From Dactylis glomerata (lineage: Eukaryota > Streptophyta > Magnoliopsida > Poales > Poaceae): 64,000 nucleotides of DNA. A program made the position numbers and the translations under genes. A model generated the notes under the pieces. It worked only from the letters and a program-made list of their open reading frames with translations, was not told the origin of the DNA and searched no databases. The DNA lies in contig QXEO01001565.1 of the NCBI GenBank assembly GCA_007115705.1, positions 2,476,230 to 2,540,229 on the forward strand, given 5' to 3'. Numbering within the stretch: the first letter of the stretch is position 1; the number at the start of each line of letters is the position of its first letter. Shown here piece by piece: positions 11,862-22,682 of the stretch.

Positions 11862-12070
11862 ATTTTGGAATAAGAGAAGGGAACAGATATTTGATATTTG
11901 GTTTTTCTTAGAGAAGTTCTTCAAGAGAGAAATAGGGGTTTGAAATAGTTTTCTATTAAAGCTTTCAAATAGTCTCAAAAGTTTTAAATCCCTGTGAAAT
12001 TTCAATCAATGTACTCAAAACAAAAGCGAAAATTATCCCCCAAAATTTGATAAAATCTTGGGATGTTACA

Positions 12071-12107
12071 GACTACCACCCTTAAAAGAAATCTCGTCCC
12101 CGAGATT
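12071..12107 (-). promoter_or_regulatory. LARD PPT region with adjoining hairpin
   Basis: On the minus strand a purine-rich AAAAGGGTGGTAG run ends against the 3' LTR start. Beside it, 12090-12107 forms a hairpin with 7-bp stem AATCTCG/CGAGATT and loop TCCC. This layout is typical of Tekay/Del-type gypsy ends. A second copy of the PPT-like tract (CTACCACCCTTAAAAGAAA on the plus strand) lies about 90 bases inward at 12162-12181. Confidence 0.7.
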
Positions 12108-12735
12108 GGAGAGGCTAGAAAGAAAGTAGGTATTAGGTTATCCGGGTTTTGGTATCTGGGTGGCTACCACCCTTAAAAGAAAATTTCTCTTGGTGGTATC
12201 TTGATGCTTCCTTAGGCACTTGCATTTTGTTCCCAGCTTGCATTCGCAGTTGAGCCATTTTCTCTAAATCGTCCTTCTCAGAAATTTTGATGATCGCTAC
12301 TATGTTCAAAAGTGGGCACACCAAGGGTTCCATCCAATTCTGGTGATAAGCAGATATCATCCATCGCGTTGTCTTCAACAAGGTGGTCCACATCTTCATT
12401 TACAATAGGTGGGTGTCTACTCACAATTCCAGGCACCAACCTTCCTTATGGGGTTGCTTGAGGTAACCATACTCTATTGTAGAGCTTTTCTATCCAACGG
12501 GGTAGTTGTTGAACTACTTTGGACACTAAGGAGTCACTCTTTGGTTCAATCAGAGGACCAAGCTGAGTTGTCTCCTCTTTGGGTCATTCAGAAGACCAAG
12601 CTGAGAGGGTATCCTCTCATCATCTCAACTTCCTTATCATCATCCTTAGAGGTTCTTCATCTTATGATTGCTTCCTTATACCATTCTGCTCTTCGATTTT
12701 TCCACGATACTATTCTATTCTGGTAACCTTCCTGG

Positions 12736-13221
12736 TTATTGCACATCTTCCAAGAATGTGTATCTAGCCTTTTCTTGGTCGGTCCTCACCAAGGCCAGGA
12801 AATTATATAGGTCATCACCATACTCCTTGTTGCTTTTTAGCTGATTTTCATTACAGAATCTCAAAAGATGATCTAGTGCCAAGTACTGCATGCTTGCCCC
12901 ATGAACATGATGAGACCACACATCCCAATGGATTAGGATGGCATCTCTTTGCAGTCTTCTCATGCATTTCATAGGGGTAAACAAGGTGGACTCTGTAAGA
13001 GGTACTTGCACCTTTAAGGGACGGAAGGTCGCCTTATAACTAGCATTGTTGAACCCATTCAAGTTACCGGAGCAAGTCGTATTACTTGCCACAGGTACCA
13101 GATGGTCCTTAAGAATTCCTTTAGCAACCGTCTTCATAGTTGTTGAAAGGCGCTGATCAACTGGATCATATCTCGAAGGGGAATTCCTTGCAAGAATGTA
13201 GGGATCTAACGAAGCTCTCAT
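12736..13221 (-). CDS. LARD internal ORF2, unrecognised product
   Basis: 161 codons starting MRASLDPYILARN and ending LEDVQ. The same frame is open and protein-like for about 20 residues upstream (YEATLRIPETTFLP), so the true start may be earlier and the ORF a fragment. No gag, protease or pol motif is present. The piece has a mildly basic N-terminal part and a helical C-terminal part; I see no signal peptide or membrane segment. It lies on the coding strand of the LARD, downstream of ORF1. Downstream sequence to 12130 has only short broken frames. Confidence 0.4.
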   Translation of the reverse strand: MRASLDPYILARNSPSRYDPVDQRLSTTMKTVAKGILKDHLVPVASNTTCSGNLNGFNNASYKATFRPLKVQVPLTESTLFTPMKCMRRLQRDAILIHWDVWSHHVHGASMQYLALDHLLRFCNENQLKSNKEYGDDLYNFLALVRTDQEKARYTFLEDVQ

Positions 13222-14549
13222 GGGCAGGAAAGTAGTTTCAGGGATTCGGAGAGTTGCCTCATAACATCGCAGGTCGGGATGGGGTAGACTTCGGTGGCGT
13301 AAGGCTCTGGAAATAGGAGGGGAATCTCATAGGTAGTGGTGGTTATCTCTGTTGTGACTCTCTGGAGAGGAGTGAACTCTCTTTTATAGGCTCAGGGAGG
13401 TAGTCGAAAAGGTAGCAGCCGAAGTTGGACAACCTTCGCATTCAAATCCCACTGAGCAAAACGTTTCTGATTCGTGTAGTCGTTCAAATACCAAAACATC
13501 CACACCGCATTCCTACGTTTTGGCCACACTGGCTCACTATAAGGGATGTAATATATTATCCTCCTAAGGTTATGGTTTATCGACGTCGTCTCTCATGTAG
13601 GTATGTCTCTCTAGATTCACCATTCCTCATACAAGAGCGAACAATATGAGTAGTCATCATGGGGCGCAAATCCATGTCGCACCCAATCATTACCTTGTAT
13701 TTGGTTTGGTGCATCTCACATTCTAACTCTTGGTCAACCTCACTAGCCTTTTAAACAAAAGTTTTGTTGAAAATGGAACTAAGTTCCCAAATTCTATTTT
13801 TGAATTTCGAAAACAAAATCTATCGTTCCTAGCTAGAGGTTTTCAACAAAGCTCATGGCAGTAATCCTTAAGTTGCAGGTCCTTTGGTTTGCCATTCAAG
13901 AGGGAAAATAAAATCCTTTCCATTGCTCTGTTTGCTCTTTCCATTGCTCTGTTTGCTCTTTACATTGCTCTGTTTGTTCTTTCCATTGCTCTGTTTGCTC
14001 TTTCCATTGCTCTGTTTGCTCTTTTCTACCTTTCTTGTATGTGGTGGTTGAATAGAATTACTTCCACATTAGCTATACCTTGGGGTGTCTTCTTATTGTT
14101 TGCATGGTATCCATCAGTCATCCTAGCTTACTGGGGTCTTGGGTATCATCCTTTGTGCAGTCTCTTGCGAAATGTTCCAGTCTCTTGTACTTGAAACACT
14201 ATCTCTTGTTGTTGTACTCTATATCCTTATCTCCAACTGAGGGTCATTGCAGTTGTTCTGTCGTTGAGAATACTTTGGGTTTGGGTTTTGGGACAAGTTT
14301 AGGTATTAGCATAGATGAGAATTAGATAGAAGAGATCTAAAGAAGAAAATCTTACCCAAAACAAAACAGATCAAAAGAATTTATCCTACAAGCAATGTCT
14401 AACAAACATTCATCATAACAATCGAACTAGTTTTCAAACAAACGGGAAGGTACGATCATCCACAAGTCGGCATGACCATAACATTTATTACACGTCGTCT
14501 CTTATAAAAATTACTAAATGGAAGTCCAACTAAACTTTTTGGTTCTCTT
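13222..14549 (-). other. LARD internal region without a clear gene
   Basis: Frames on both strands are short and broken. The only structure I see is the 21-bp minisatellite at 13920-14024. Confidence 0.6.
13920..14024. repeat. 21-bp minisatellite, five units
   Basis: Five head-to-tail units of CCATTGCTCTGTTTGCTCTTT; unit three (13962-13982) has two changes, the others match. Period is a multiple of three and on the element's strand reads KEQTEQW repeatedly, but that frame is open for only about 55 codons, so coding is unlikely. Confidence 0.9.
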
Positions 14550-15071
14550 TCATACGGATCCATAATTCTGGTCCAGCTGCTTCTGTAGATTGGCAATCTG
14601 TTCATCCTTGGTGGCGATGAGGTCTCCTCGAACATTGAGTTCAGATACAAGCTTTTCCATGTCACCTTGAAGTTGACTTATGGTTGCCTTCAATGCAGTA
14701 GTATCTTCCTTTTCTTCTTTGAGGTCGTGCTGCGCATTGTGAAGTCTCCACTTGAGTCTTTCTCCAAGCTCCTTTATTGCTGACCAAGCAGCACATCTTG
14801 CTGAGTCAAGGAATGATGGATACATCTCGGAGTTGGTGAACATCCAAAGTCCCATCTTCTTGTGGTCATCTTCCTTGTCCTTATACAGGTGGAGTTGCAC
14901 CCACCAATATTCTTCACCTTCCTCAATCACGGGAAATCCTTTGTAAATAGCTTCTCATTGCATTCCCATGCTTAACATGAGGTTCTTCAATGCTTTGGGA
15001 AACTCAGTCTCACTCTTCAGGGTCATGATCATCACTGGTCCTTTCTTCAGTGATTCAATGAGGCTGGTCAT
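14550..15071 (-). pseudogene. LARD internal ORF1: coiled-coil protein with one premature stop
   Basis: A 173-codon frame starts at 15071 (MTSLIESLKKGP) about 190 bases from the PBS, where gag would normally begin. It is broken only by a TGA at codon 39 (14955-14957) and otherwise runs to a stop at 14550. Residues about 50-105 are a compact part with WWVQLHLYKDKEDD; residues about 110-170 are Lys/Glu/Leu-rich with heptad-like spacing (ISQLQGDMEKLVSEL), a likely coiled coil. It does not resemble gag, protease or any pol domain that I know. A single stop in a long frame on the element's strand suggests that it was selected until recently. Confidence 0.6.
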
Positions 15072-15261
15072 CTAAATTAGAAAGAAGAGTAGTGTAAAAC
15101 GAATGAATGGGGTAAGTTCTTACAAGAAAATTTCAAACTGAAGTATATTGATTGATTTCATTTAGAAAACAGAATTGATTTTCTTGTGAAGGTGAGAAAA
15201 GAATCCTACGGCTTCCTAGTCTATTCCAAACCTAGGGTCTCGATCCTACAGGCAACACTAT

Positions 15262-15273
15262 GCTCTGATACCA
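15262..15273 (-). promoter_or_regulatory. LARD primer-binding site (initiator tRNA-Met)
   Basis: Minus strand TGGTATCAGAGC is the standard plant PBS complementary to the 3' end of initiator tRNA-Met. It begins 3 bases inside the LTR edge and sets the orientation. Confidence 0.95.
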
Positions 15274-15276
15274 TTC

Positions 15277-18200
15277 TGTGACGCCCCGCCTTTTGCTAAA
15301 GGCAGAACTCCTGTGTATCTGTGCCATTCCCTGGATCAGTAGATAGCACCACAGTACAAAATAAGTAATCATTGCAATAGCATCAATATTACAACGTAAA
15401 TCCAGTTACATAGGTCTTCAACCTTACGAGTACACAACATAAAGCATAGTTGCAGTGAGCCTCCATTCTTCATCACATGCCACAGGCAGACATGTTGGAA
15501 TGTAGTCTCGAGATCCTACTCCTAGTTCCTTACTCGACAGTAAAACCTGCACGTTTGAATATGCAGCCCCAGAGGGGTCAGTACAATGATGTACTGGCAA
15601 ATGACACTTATTTGGTGGCATTTTGTGAAAGAACTAGCTACATGACATTTGGCTGGTGGATCTCATAGGCTGATTTGCATAAAGCCAATTTTGTCCTAGA
15701 AATCCATTATAATACTTTCTTTCAACAAATTTTATTTTTCAAGGGTCAAGACAACCCCCATACACTACATACTGGCCGGTATGTAGTTCTGGGCGAAACT
15801 CAACAAATTTTGGAACCTCAGGAACCACCACCCCTCGGAGTGTGTGGTCCTTAGTTCCTACCTAGGGGTTTCTACACAAATTTTAATAATTCAGAATCGG
15901 TGATGAGATTCTTCTGTACATTCCATGTCTAGAGACTCAATTGTCCATAACCGAGGACACGGCTAATCGATTAGTTTAAACACCTTGCAAGGGTTGTGCA
16001 CTTTCACCTTACGATTCATTTTATGCCCATACATAAAATGAAACGAGACCTTTTAGAGGAGAGGACAACTAACTGGGCAAGATCCGTTCCCAACCTATAA
16101 TTCAGCTGCCACCATCTTCTTGCCGACAAGTTGTACTCCCACATCTAATCAGTCAAGACAGAGCCCATAATGTCATAAGGCTGCACTGGAAGTACACTAA
16201 GCATGGAAGACATAGCCATCTCTTTGTTCCTGGGTGGCAAACCACAAGTGTACGCCCAGGCAGCAACTACACAACGTGTAGCCCCAGGTCGCCACTCAAC
16301 ATCGCCTCCATCATCAAACCAATCCACCCAGGTGTTTCATTTTAGTTGAAGTTCTTAATTTGTTCACAAAACACTTTTAACAAGTGATTAAAGCATGGCA
16401 TCAATATTTTTCAAGGTATTTAGCATCCTAACGGGTGGGGTCTTGAGGGATTGCTACACACTACTAGGATCTAAGCATTTGATAAAACAGTTGAATAAAT
16501 CACCTATCATGCATACTACAAGAGGTGAAAATACTAATGCATAAGTAAAATGGGTAAGGGACATGTGTGTCACTTGCCTTTTTGAAGAATACGATCTTTC
16601 CACTTCTCTCAACTAAGCACGTAGCTCTTCGCAAAAACTATAGCACAAGAAATAGCATACCATAAACAACCCATACAAACACAATCAAACAAATCAAACA
16701 ATTGAAAGCGTTTGTTTAACAATTTAGATTTATTGAGATGTTATGACAAGAAAGATATGGTAAAGGATCATGATTTGGGAGGTACGAATTTGAGAGCTTA
16801 GTTGGGGAGGATCAATATGATTTGAGAGAGAATTGGGCTAGGCAAGATGTAAGTGATAAAGTCTTTATGCTTTATCAAAGCATATAAGAGTTTTAGGAAT
16901 AGCTCATGTGTAATAAATTACACAAGAGTCAGTTCGTGCAATTACAATACTATTGAGTAAAGGTGACAACAATTACTCTTAAATAGTATATATTGCACTT
17001 AGGAACTAGGCTAGGTTTTAAGAATGCTTGAACAACTCAATTAGCACAATTGCAAGTTGAATAGTTCAATACATGTGAACCAAAACTAGGTAGGCATGGG
17101 ATTGGGTATGAATGATTGATATTTGAGGACATGGCTCAAATGGTTCATTGATCAACATGGTGTATAACACATACTATGGTATGGGCTATAACAACTCCAC
17201 ATTAATATGACCTAGGTTTGAGATGAATTCATATTCTACTCAAGTAGCACAATTGCAATTTGAATATATATAAATTAGACAAAATATGATGAGTAAGATC
17301 TTTATGCTTTATCAAAGCATATTGAATTTTGGAATATCTCATGTGGGTAAATCACATAAGAGACGAAATAGTGCAATAGCAATACTATTGAATAAGTGTG
17401 ACAACAATTATTCTTAAATATTAAATATTACACTTAAGCTTAGGCTAGGATTTTTATAACATTGAAGTACTCAATTAACTCAAATGCGAATTGAATAGTT
17501 CAATGCAAGGCTAAGATTGAGTAGACATGGGTAAATGGCTATAGGTAATGGATATTGTATAGATGATGTCTGAAACATGGCTTAGTGTTCCTAATGAGTA
17601 AATGGGATTGGGTTGAGTACTATGATGTGGATTTGATCAATACCATAGTAGCAAAGGTAGAAACTAAGATAGAAAGTATCACACTTTACTCAAATGACAC
17701 ATTTGTAATTTGAATAAGTGGGTACTAGGCAAGATAGGTCTAAGTAGATATGATCTTGATCAAGATGTTGTTTAGATAACATTGATGACTAGGTATGATC
17801 ATAAGATTCAATTTTATAGAAGGAATCATTAATAGAAATAGAAATAGAATTTATCTATATAGGAACTACTCAAATTCTCATATTAGAATTTGAATAAATG
17901 TGAAGTGGTTCAAGAAATTATGGGAGTGATGCTACTGGATAGCTTGCAGTAAAACAAAGTCACTGCAATTGGAATCACTCAGAATTAAGTTATGGAATTC
18001 AAATTATGTTCAAATTAGTGATTTGAATAGATTTGAATGCACAAAGTGTGTGCACGTATCAACTTTGACATTTATTGGTCCTAAAGTGTTCTACATGTTC
18101 CAAGGAATCCAGAGACTACAAATTTGTAATTTTTGGATTAACAGAACTAAAGATATGAATTAAACAAGCTAACAGAAGGTTTGATTCCAATTTGAAAATA

Positions 18201-19798
18201 GTTTCAAATTGAACCCATAAAATATAAGATATTATTGTACTACTGGATTGTACATTTCCTAAGGATTCCAACGGTATCTTATTTACAAATTTTGGACTTA
18301 CAGAAGATTTTATATTGATTTTACAAGATCTGTACAGAATCTGACATTTGAATTTGAATTCAAACACGAGTTTTGACTCGGTTGACAGGGGGCTGACTGG
18401 CTAGGGGTGACGTGGTGTGATCTGGTTGGCTGGGGAATTTCCCGCGCTGACCTGCTGACTGGGCTGGTCAACAAAGAGATCTGGGCCACAGAATACGGGA
18501 TCAACGGTTGGGATCTGGTCTTCAGGGTCAAACCCTAATTCCTCACCGGAATCTGGCCGGAGCACGGCGGTGACATGGCCGGCACGTGCGTTCCCAGGGA
18601 TACAGACGGAGAGAGTGAGAGAGGAGCTCACCACGGTGTGCAGCACATCGACGCGGACCAGGTGGCGAGCTGGTTGGGTTGGGGGCGGCCGGAGTTTGCC
18701 GGAAAAGCTCACCGGAGCAGCGACCGCACTCGGGCACGCTCAGTCGTTGACGCTCCCGTGGATCTGCTGCACGATATGGGACAAGAGGATGTCAGGGAGA
18801 CTTGCCTCGGTGTCAGGAAGAGAAAAGAGCGGAGGGGAGGAGCTGGGGTCATCGGAGCTTGCCGGAAAACTCACCGGAGTTCGTCGGAGACCGCGGCAAG
18901 GAGGTGATGATGGCGAGCAACCCTGGGGCTCCCGTGTTCGATTGAATGGGGCAAGACAGAGAGGAAGAGGAGGAGACTAAGATGCGCATGATAACTACGA
19001 GGATTAAACCTCCCATCAATGAAATTGATTCGCTTTGAATCAGAGAGATCTTCGGCCGTTTCCTAGCGAGGTTTGGGGAGAAGATGGTGCTGACAGGTGG
19101 GGTCCACCTGTCAGTGGAGAGAGAGAGAGAGAGGGGAGAGAGGGAAGGGGGAGCTGGGCTGAGGCCGGCTGGGCTGCTGCTCGGTCTTGGGCCCCGGGTG
19201 CGGCCCAGTTGGGCTGGTGCCCTCCTCTTCTCTTTTTTTGTGCTGTTTCTTTTTCTTATTTTCAGTTTTCTATTTCTTCACAGATTTTGCATATTGAATC
19301 CAAACAAGGTCAATCCAATGTCTAAAATTTTCTAAAACTCACATAAACCATACAAAACAGTAAGGAACATGTTTTCATAAATAAAACTAATTTTCAAATA
19401 AAACTCTATAATTTAGCCAAAGGGCTTATTTGCATAAACCAAAGTAGAAATAGGATTTTTAAAATAATCCTTTTAAAGTAAAATAATAGTTTATAAAATA
19501 ATAATTGAAAACCACACTCAAACATAGTTTTGAAACACCAACTCTATAAATACTTTTGAAATTCAATTCCATGCAAGCTAGCTTGCATGATTTTGGAATA
19601 AGAGAAGGGAAAAGATATTTGATATTTGGTTTTTCTTAGAGAAGTTCTTCAAGAGAGAAATAGGGGTTTGAAATAGTTTTCTATTAAAGCTTTCAAATAG
19701 TCTCAAGAGTTTTAAATCCCTGTGAAATTTCAATCAATGTACTCAAAACAAAAGCGAAAATTTTCCCCCAAAATTTGATAAAATCTTGGGATGTTACA
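15277..19798 (-). repeat. LARD 5' LTR
   Basis: Near-identical partner of 7553-12070, with the same ends, palindrome (19570-19589) and internal duplication. It differs by scattered substitutions and short length changes in T and GA runs (near 11500/19230 and 11400/19125). As the 5' LTR it would hold the promoter, but I cannot place a convincing TATA box. Confidence 0.93.
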
Positions 19799-19803
19799 AC
19801 CTA
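19799..19803. repeat. Target-site duplication ACCTA of the LARD (right copy)
   Basis: Matches 7548-7552. RE3 reading frame resumes with the bases that follow. Confidence 0.95.
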
Positions 19804-20203
19804 TGAAAATTGTTGAACGTGTTATGAATAGCTGCTATCTAGGGGATGGAACTGTCCATCCCGATGATCATCTGCTCTTTATACATGAATTATGCGAGTT
19901 GTTCAAGTGTGCATGTATTTCTACAGGTGAAGTTAAGAGGAAACTATTTTCTTTATCACTGAAGGGCAGAGCGGCGGAATGGTATAACACGCTGAATGAT
20001 GGCCGACCTATTAGCTGGGAGGAAATTGTACCTCTATTTTATTCTAAATTCTATCCTTCTCATGAGGTTCATAAAGATAGGAATTATATTTATAATTTTC
20101 ATCCTCATGATGGAGAAAGCATTGCCTAAGCGTGGGGAAGATTGAAGTCACTAATGCTCAAATGTCACATTCATGATCTTCCCCGTAATATTGTTATTAA
20201 TAA
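19804..20203 (+). pseudogene. RE3 polyprotein, gag core segment
   Basis: Continues the frame of 7391-7552. It shows the Retrotrans_gag pattern: a helical stretch with HLLFIHELCELFK, then LSLKGRAAEWYNTL, then SWEEIVPLFYSKFYP. A TAA after GESIA (20127-20129) breaks the frame; the downstream AWGRLKSLMLKCHIHDLP follows in the same frame and is what gag cores carry at this point. It ends at the Helitron insertion. Confidence 0.8.
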
Positions 20204-21851
20204 CTAGCAAGATGGCCCTCTCAAATGTGATACCAATCATCTTTAGGGTCTCTTAATTTATTTTTTCGTGTCAATTCTTTTTCCCGCTAATGTACTTGTT
20301 CTGGCAAAAATGCACATATTTTAGACACCAATACAATTCTAAATGTGTAACTTACTATTTACAGCAATCCTTAATTCCCTTTCGATTTATATAATACCAC
20401 CTTTCATATAAAATATGTGTATGCCTTTTAGGGCATTGACATAGTGTTCAAGATACTTTGACCATAAAATAAATGTGCAAAAATGTTATTTCACATTAAA
20501 AAAACCCTCTATAGAAGTGTATGTTTCATGGTAAACGGACCAAATCAGTTTGACGTTTTGGATTCTAAGGTTTTCTACTTACAAATGTGTTACTCGTATA
20601 AAGTCTAAAACTACTATTTTTTTATCAGAGGTTATTCAACATAGTCCACCTCGGTACCTATAGGGCCATAAACTTTTATTTAAAGTTCAAACTTTGGAAT
20701 TGTGTATCCGATTGTAAATAAATGGAAGGTCACAATTAAAAAGATCATAGCAGGTATATTCAGAGTTGCAGTGATCCTCGTACATGATTGCACTTTCCTT
20801 TATGAAATTTTGCATTACATCTGAGTGAACATCAACTCAGATAATTTTTCTGCAGCAATAAAACTGTATTTGCAGCCCATAGTATACTATAAAAAAGACG
20901 TATAATTTTTTTCTGAAGTCAAATGATGTAAAGTTGGCCAAACACATAGAAAATGTATTAATAACTATGATACTATATACATATAATAGGAGAATATATG
21001 TCATGATGTACCTAATAACATTGGTTTGGCACGGTAGATGTTGATAATTTTCTAAATTTGATAGTGAAACTTATCTAAAATTTAGCTGAATAATGCCTTA
21101 TAAGGTTAAGCATTTGTACACATCCTTCTTATTGATTACGTGAGTGCATTATCACTATAATTGACGGGAATATAAAGACATGGAGTATATATTAAAAACA
21201 TTTTGGCTATATCCACAATTTGAAAGGAGGAGGAGCACCATCATGTATCATCAGTTTCATCAATGTAAATATATATGCTTGTGCACACAATATGATAAGT
21301 TCAATTGGTCATATACTAAGAGATTTTGAACAGAAAAAGGGAGAAAATAGTACACCATAATAAAGATATATTTGTATACCTTATAAATTGCGTATCTAAT
21401 GGGACCTTATAACTGTAAATTTTACCCTTTGTTCCCACATAACTGTGGCTGATGAGGAAACATCAAGCAAGGTTCAGAGTTGTTCTATGAGAGGGGCTAA
21501 TGTACGTGGATGCAAGGTGCTGGCTAGTGATTACCATTTATTAGCGGGGCATCTTTTGATCAAGGCTGCACACACAGATTCTCTATGTCATATGTTGCAA
21601 GTATTGCGTCGCAGCGGCCGGGTTGAAGCTGATTTGTTGCTGGAGCAGACCAGGCTTTGAGATTGGAGACGATTTTCTTTAGGTTGGAGAAGATAATTCG
21701 TGCTAGGGTTGAGGAGATGAAGACAACGGTTTGGACTCTTCAGCTTTCATATATTAGATTAAGTATATTTCATCTGTTAATTGTGATTTAATTATAGTGG
21801 GTCCAGTTAATAAAAGGTCAGGACTTTAGAGCGGTGCAAATCTGATAGGTA
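20204..21851 (-). other. Extra segment between internal and actual Helitron 3' ends
   Basis: AT-rich, with no transposon protein. It lies beyond the internal CTAG terminus but inside the insertion. One short plus-strand ORF (21445-21660) is the only protein-like stretch. I see no strong hairpin next to the outer CTAG at 20204-20207. Confidence 0.5.
21445..21660 (+). CDS. Small ORF in Helitron-carried DNA, unrecognised
   Basis: 71 codons, MADEETSSKVQSC to a TGA. Composition is balanced and it reads more like coding sequence than its AT-rich surroundings. No motif recognised, no Kozak or promoter evidence. It might be a captured gene fragment or chance. Confidence 0.25.
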   Translation: MADEETSSKVQSCSMRGANVRGCKVLASDYHLLAGHLLIKAAHTDSLCHMLQVLRRSGRVEADLLLEQTRL

Positions 21852-21879
21852 CTAGATGATACCCCGCGCGTTGCTGCGG
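21852..21879 (-). other. Internal Helitron 3' terminus
   Basis: On the minus strand a hairpin CCGCAGCAACGCGCGG (4-bp stem CCGC/GCGG, 21864-21879) is followed 8 bases later by CTAG and then T. This is the expected rolling-circle termination signal. Confidence 0.75.
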
Positions 21880-22565
21880 AATATGTAGTACATTAATTTT
21901 ATATTTATTTTCATATTTATTAGAAAATTGAAAGAAAGAAGTACACTTTGAGTTCACTGTAGTTTCATAGAAAGAAGCACTTAACTCCTTGCCAAGATTT
22001 GAGATGATTATATCCAGCTAAAAGATGCATACTCATTGTTCAGTTTGTTGCCGCATAGCAAAAGACCTTGTGCATACTTTGACATTCTATAAATTTTAGT
22101 TCCTGTTCTTGTACACGCGTCATGTCGATAACAATAGAAAAACCGAAAGAAGTCATGTTTCATGTCTTGTCCATTCATGAGATTTTGAACCATACAATAT
22201 ACAACATAGATGAAACAAATAAGAATGATTATAGCATGGAATGGAAGTACCCAGGGTCCAACGACCGATGGGATCTGATTCCTCTATGATGTCATAAAAG
22301 CATGCACGTTAGAAACAGATAACAGATCATAACAACGACCGAAGTATGAGATAATTAGATTTAATTGATGCCTAGTTACTCACAGACCTAGCGGCATGGC
22401 TCTTTCCTCGTCCACGTACACCGCATAGACAAATCAGTAAGAAAACTGAGTCGTGACTACAGATGAGTTCAGCAAATTGCAGAAAATACTGGCATCCAGA
22501 CCGAAGCCACGATACCAGGTTGAAGGTTCCTCTTGCCTCTAGCCATCGTCCTGTGTCCGTGTTGC

Positions 22566-22682
22566 TTACTTTTGTTGCGGTACTTCTTTTTTCGGTCTGC
22601 CCTTTGCGGCTGATCGCAGGTCTTTGGAGAAGGAAGTCTTCCACACCACGCCGTCGTTGGCCATCCCATCGATCAGTGGAAC
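22566..22682 (-). pseudogene. Candidate captured exon in Helitron
   Basis: On the minus strand a branch-like CTAAT, a run of T and ACAG (splice acceptor form, AG at 22683-22684) precede a 38-residue open stretch from VPLIDGMANDGVVWK to a TAA at 22566, ending in a Lys-rich tail. Helitrons often carry gene pieces, and this has the look of a terminal exon in the Helitron's own direction. Donor gene not recognised. A further protein-like stretch near 22740-22885 can be read on either strand and stays unassigned. Confidence 0.35.

Larger units (their letters stand above)
7553..12070 (-). repeat. LARD 3' LTR
   Basis: On the minus strand starts TGTAACATCCCAAG at 12070 and ends GGGGCGTCACA at 7553. 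It holds a GC-rich part (about 10650-11500), an AT-rich part with an old internal duplication (about 9129-10010) and a 20-bp palindrome. Open frames in the GC-rich part occur on both strands, are not shared as a clean coding pattern, and I do not call them genes. No other gene is seen in its 4.5 kb. Confidence 0.93.
7553..19798 (-). mobile_element. LARD-like non-autonomous LTR retrotransposon, complete
   Basis: 12,246 bp: two LTRs of 4,518 and 4,522 bp around a 3,206-bp internal domain, flanked by TSD ACCTA. A tRNA-iMet PBS next to the right LTR and a PPT-like tract next to the left one put it on the minus strand. No gag, protease, RT or integrase is recognisable. Giant LTRs and a short non-pol core are the hallmark of large retrotransposon derivatives (LARDs) known from barley and relatives. 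The end sequence TGTAACATCCC and the hairpin near the PPT resemble Tekay/Del chromoviruses, a possible enzyme source (inference). The LTRs differ by scattered single bases, roughly one per hundred by eye, so the insertion is young. Confidence 0.92.

Noticed and set aside
13920..14024. CRISPR-like array
   Set aside because: Head-to-tail repeats without spacers, in a plant-type retrotransposon.
13889..14194. Hydrophobic plus-strand ORF over the 21-bp repeat
   Set aside because: Product of the minisatellite read antisense to the LARD; no coding evidence outside the repeat.
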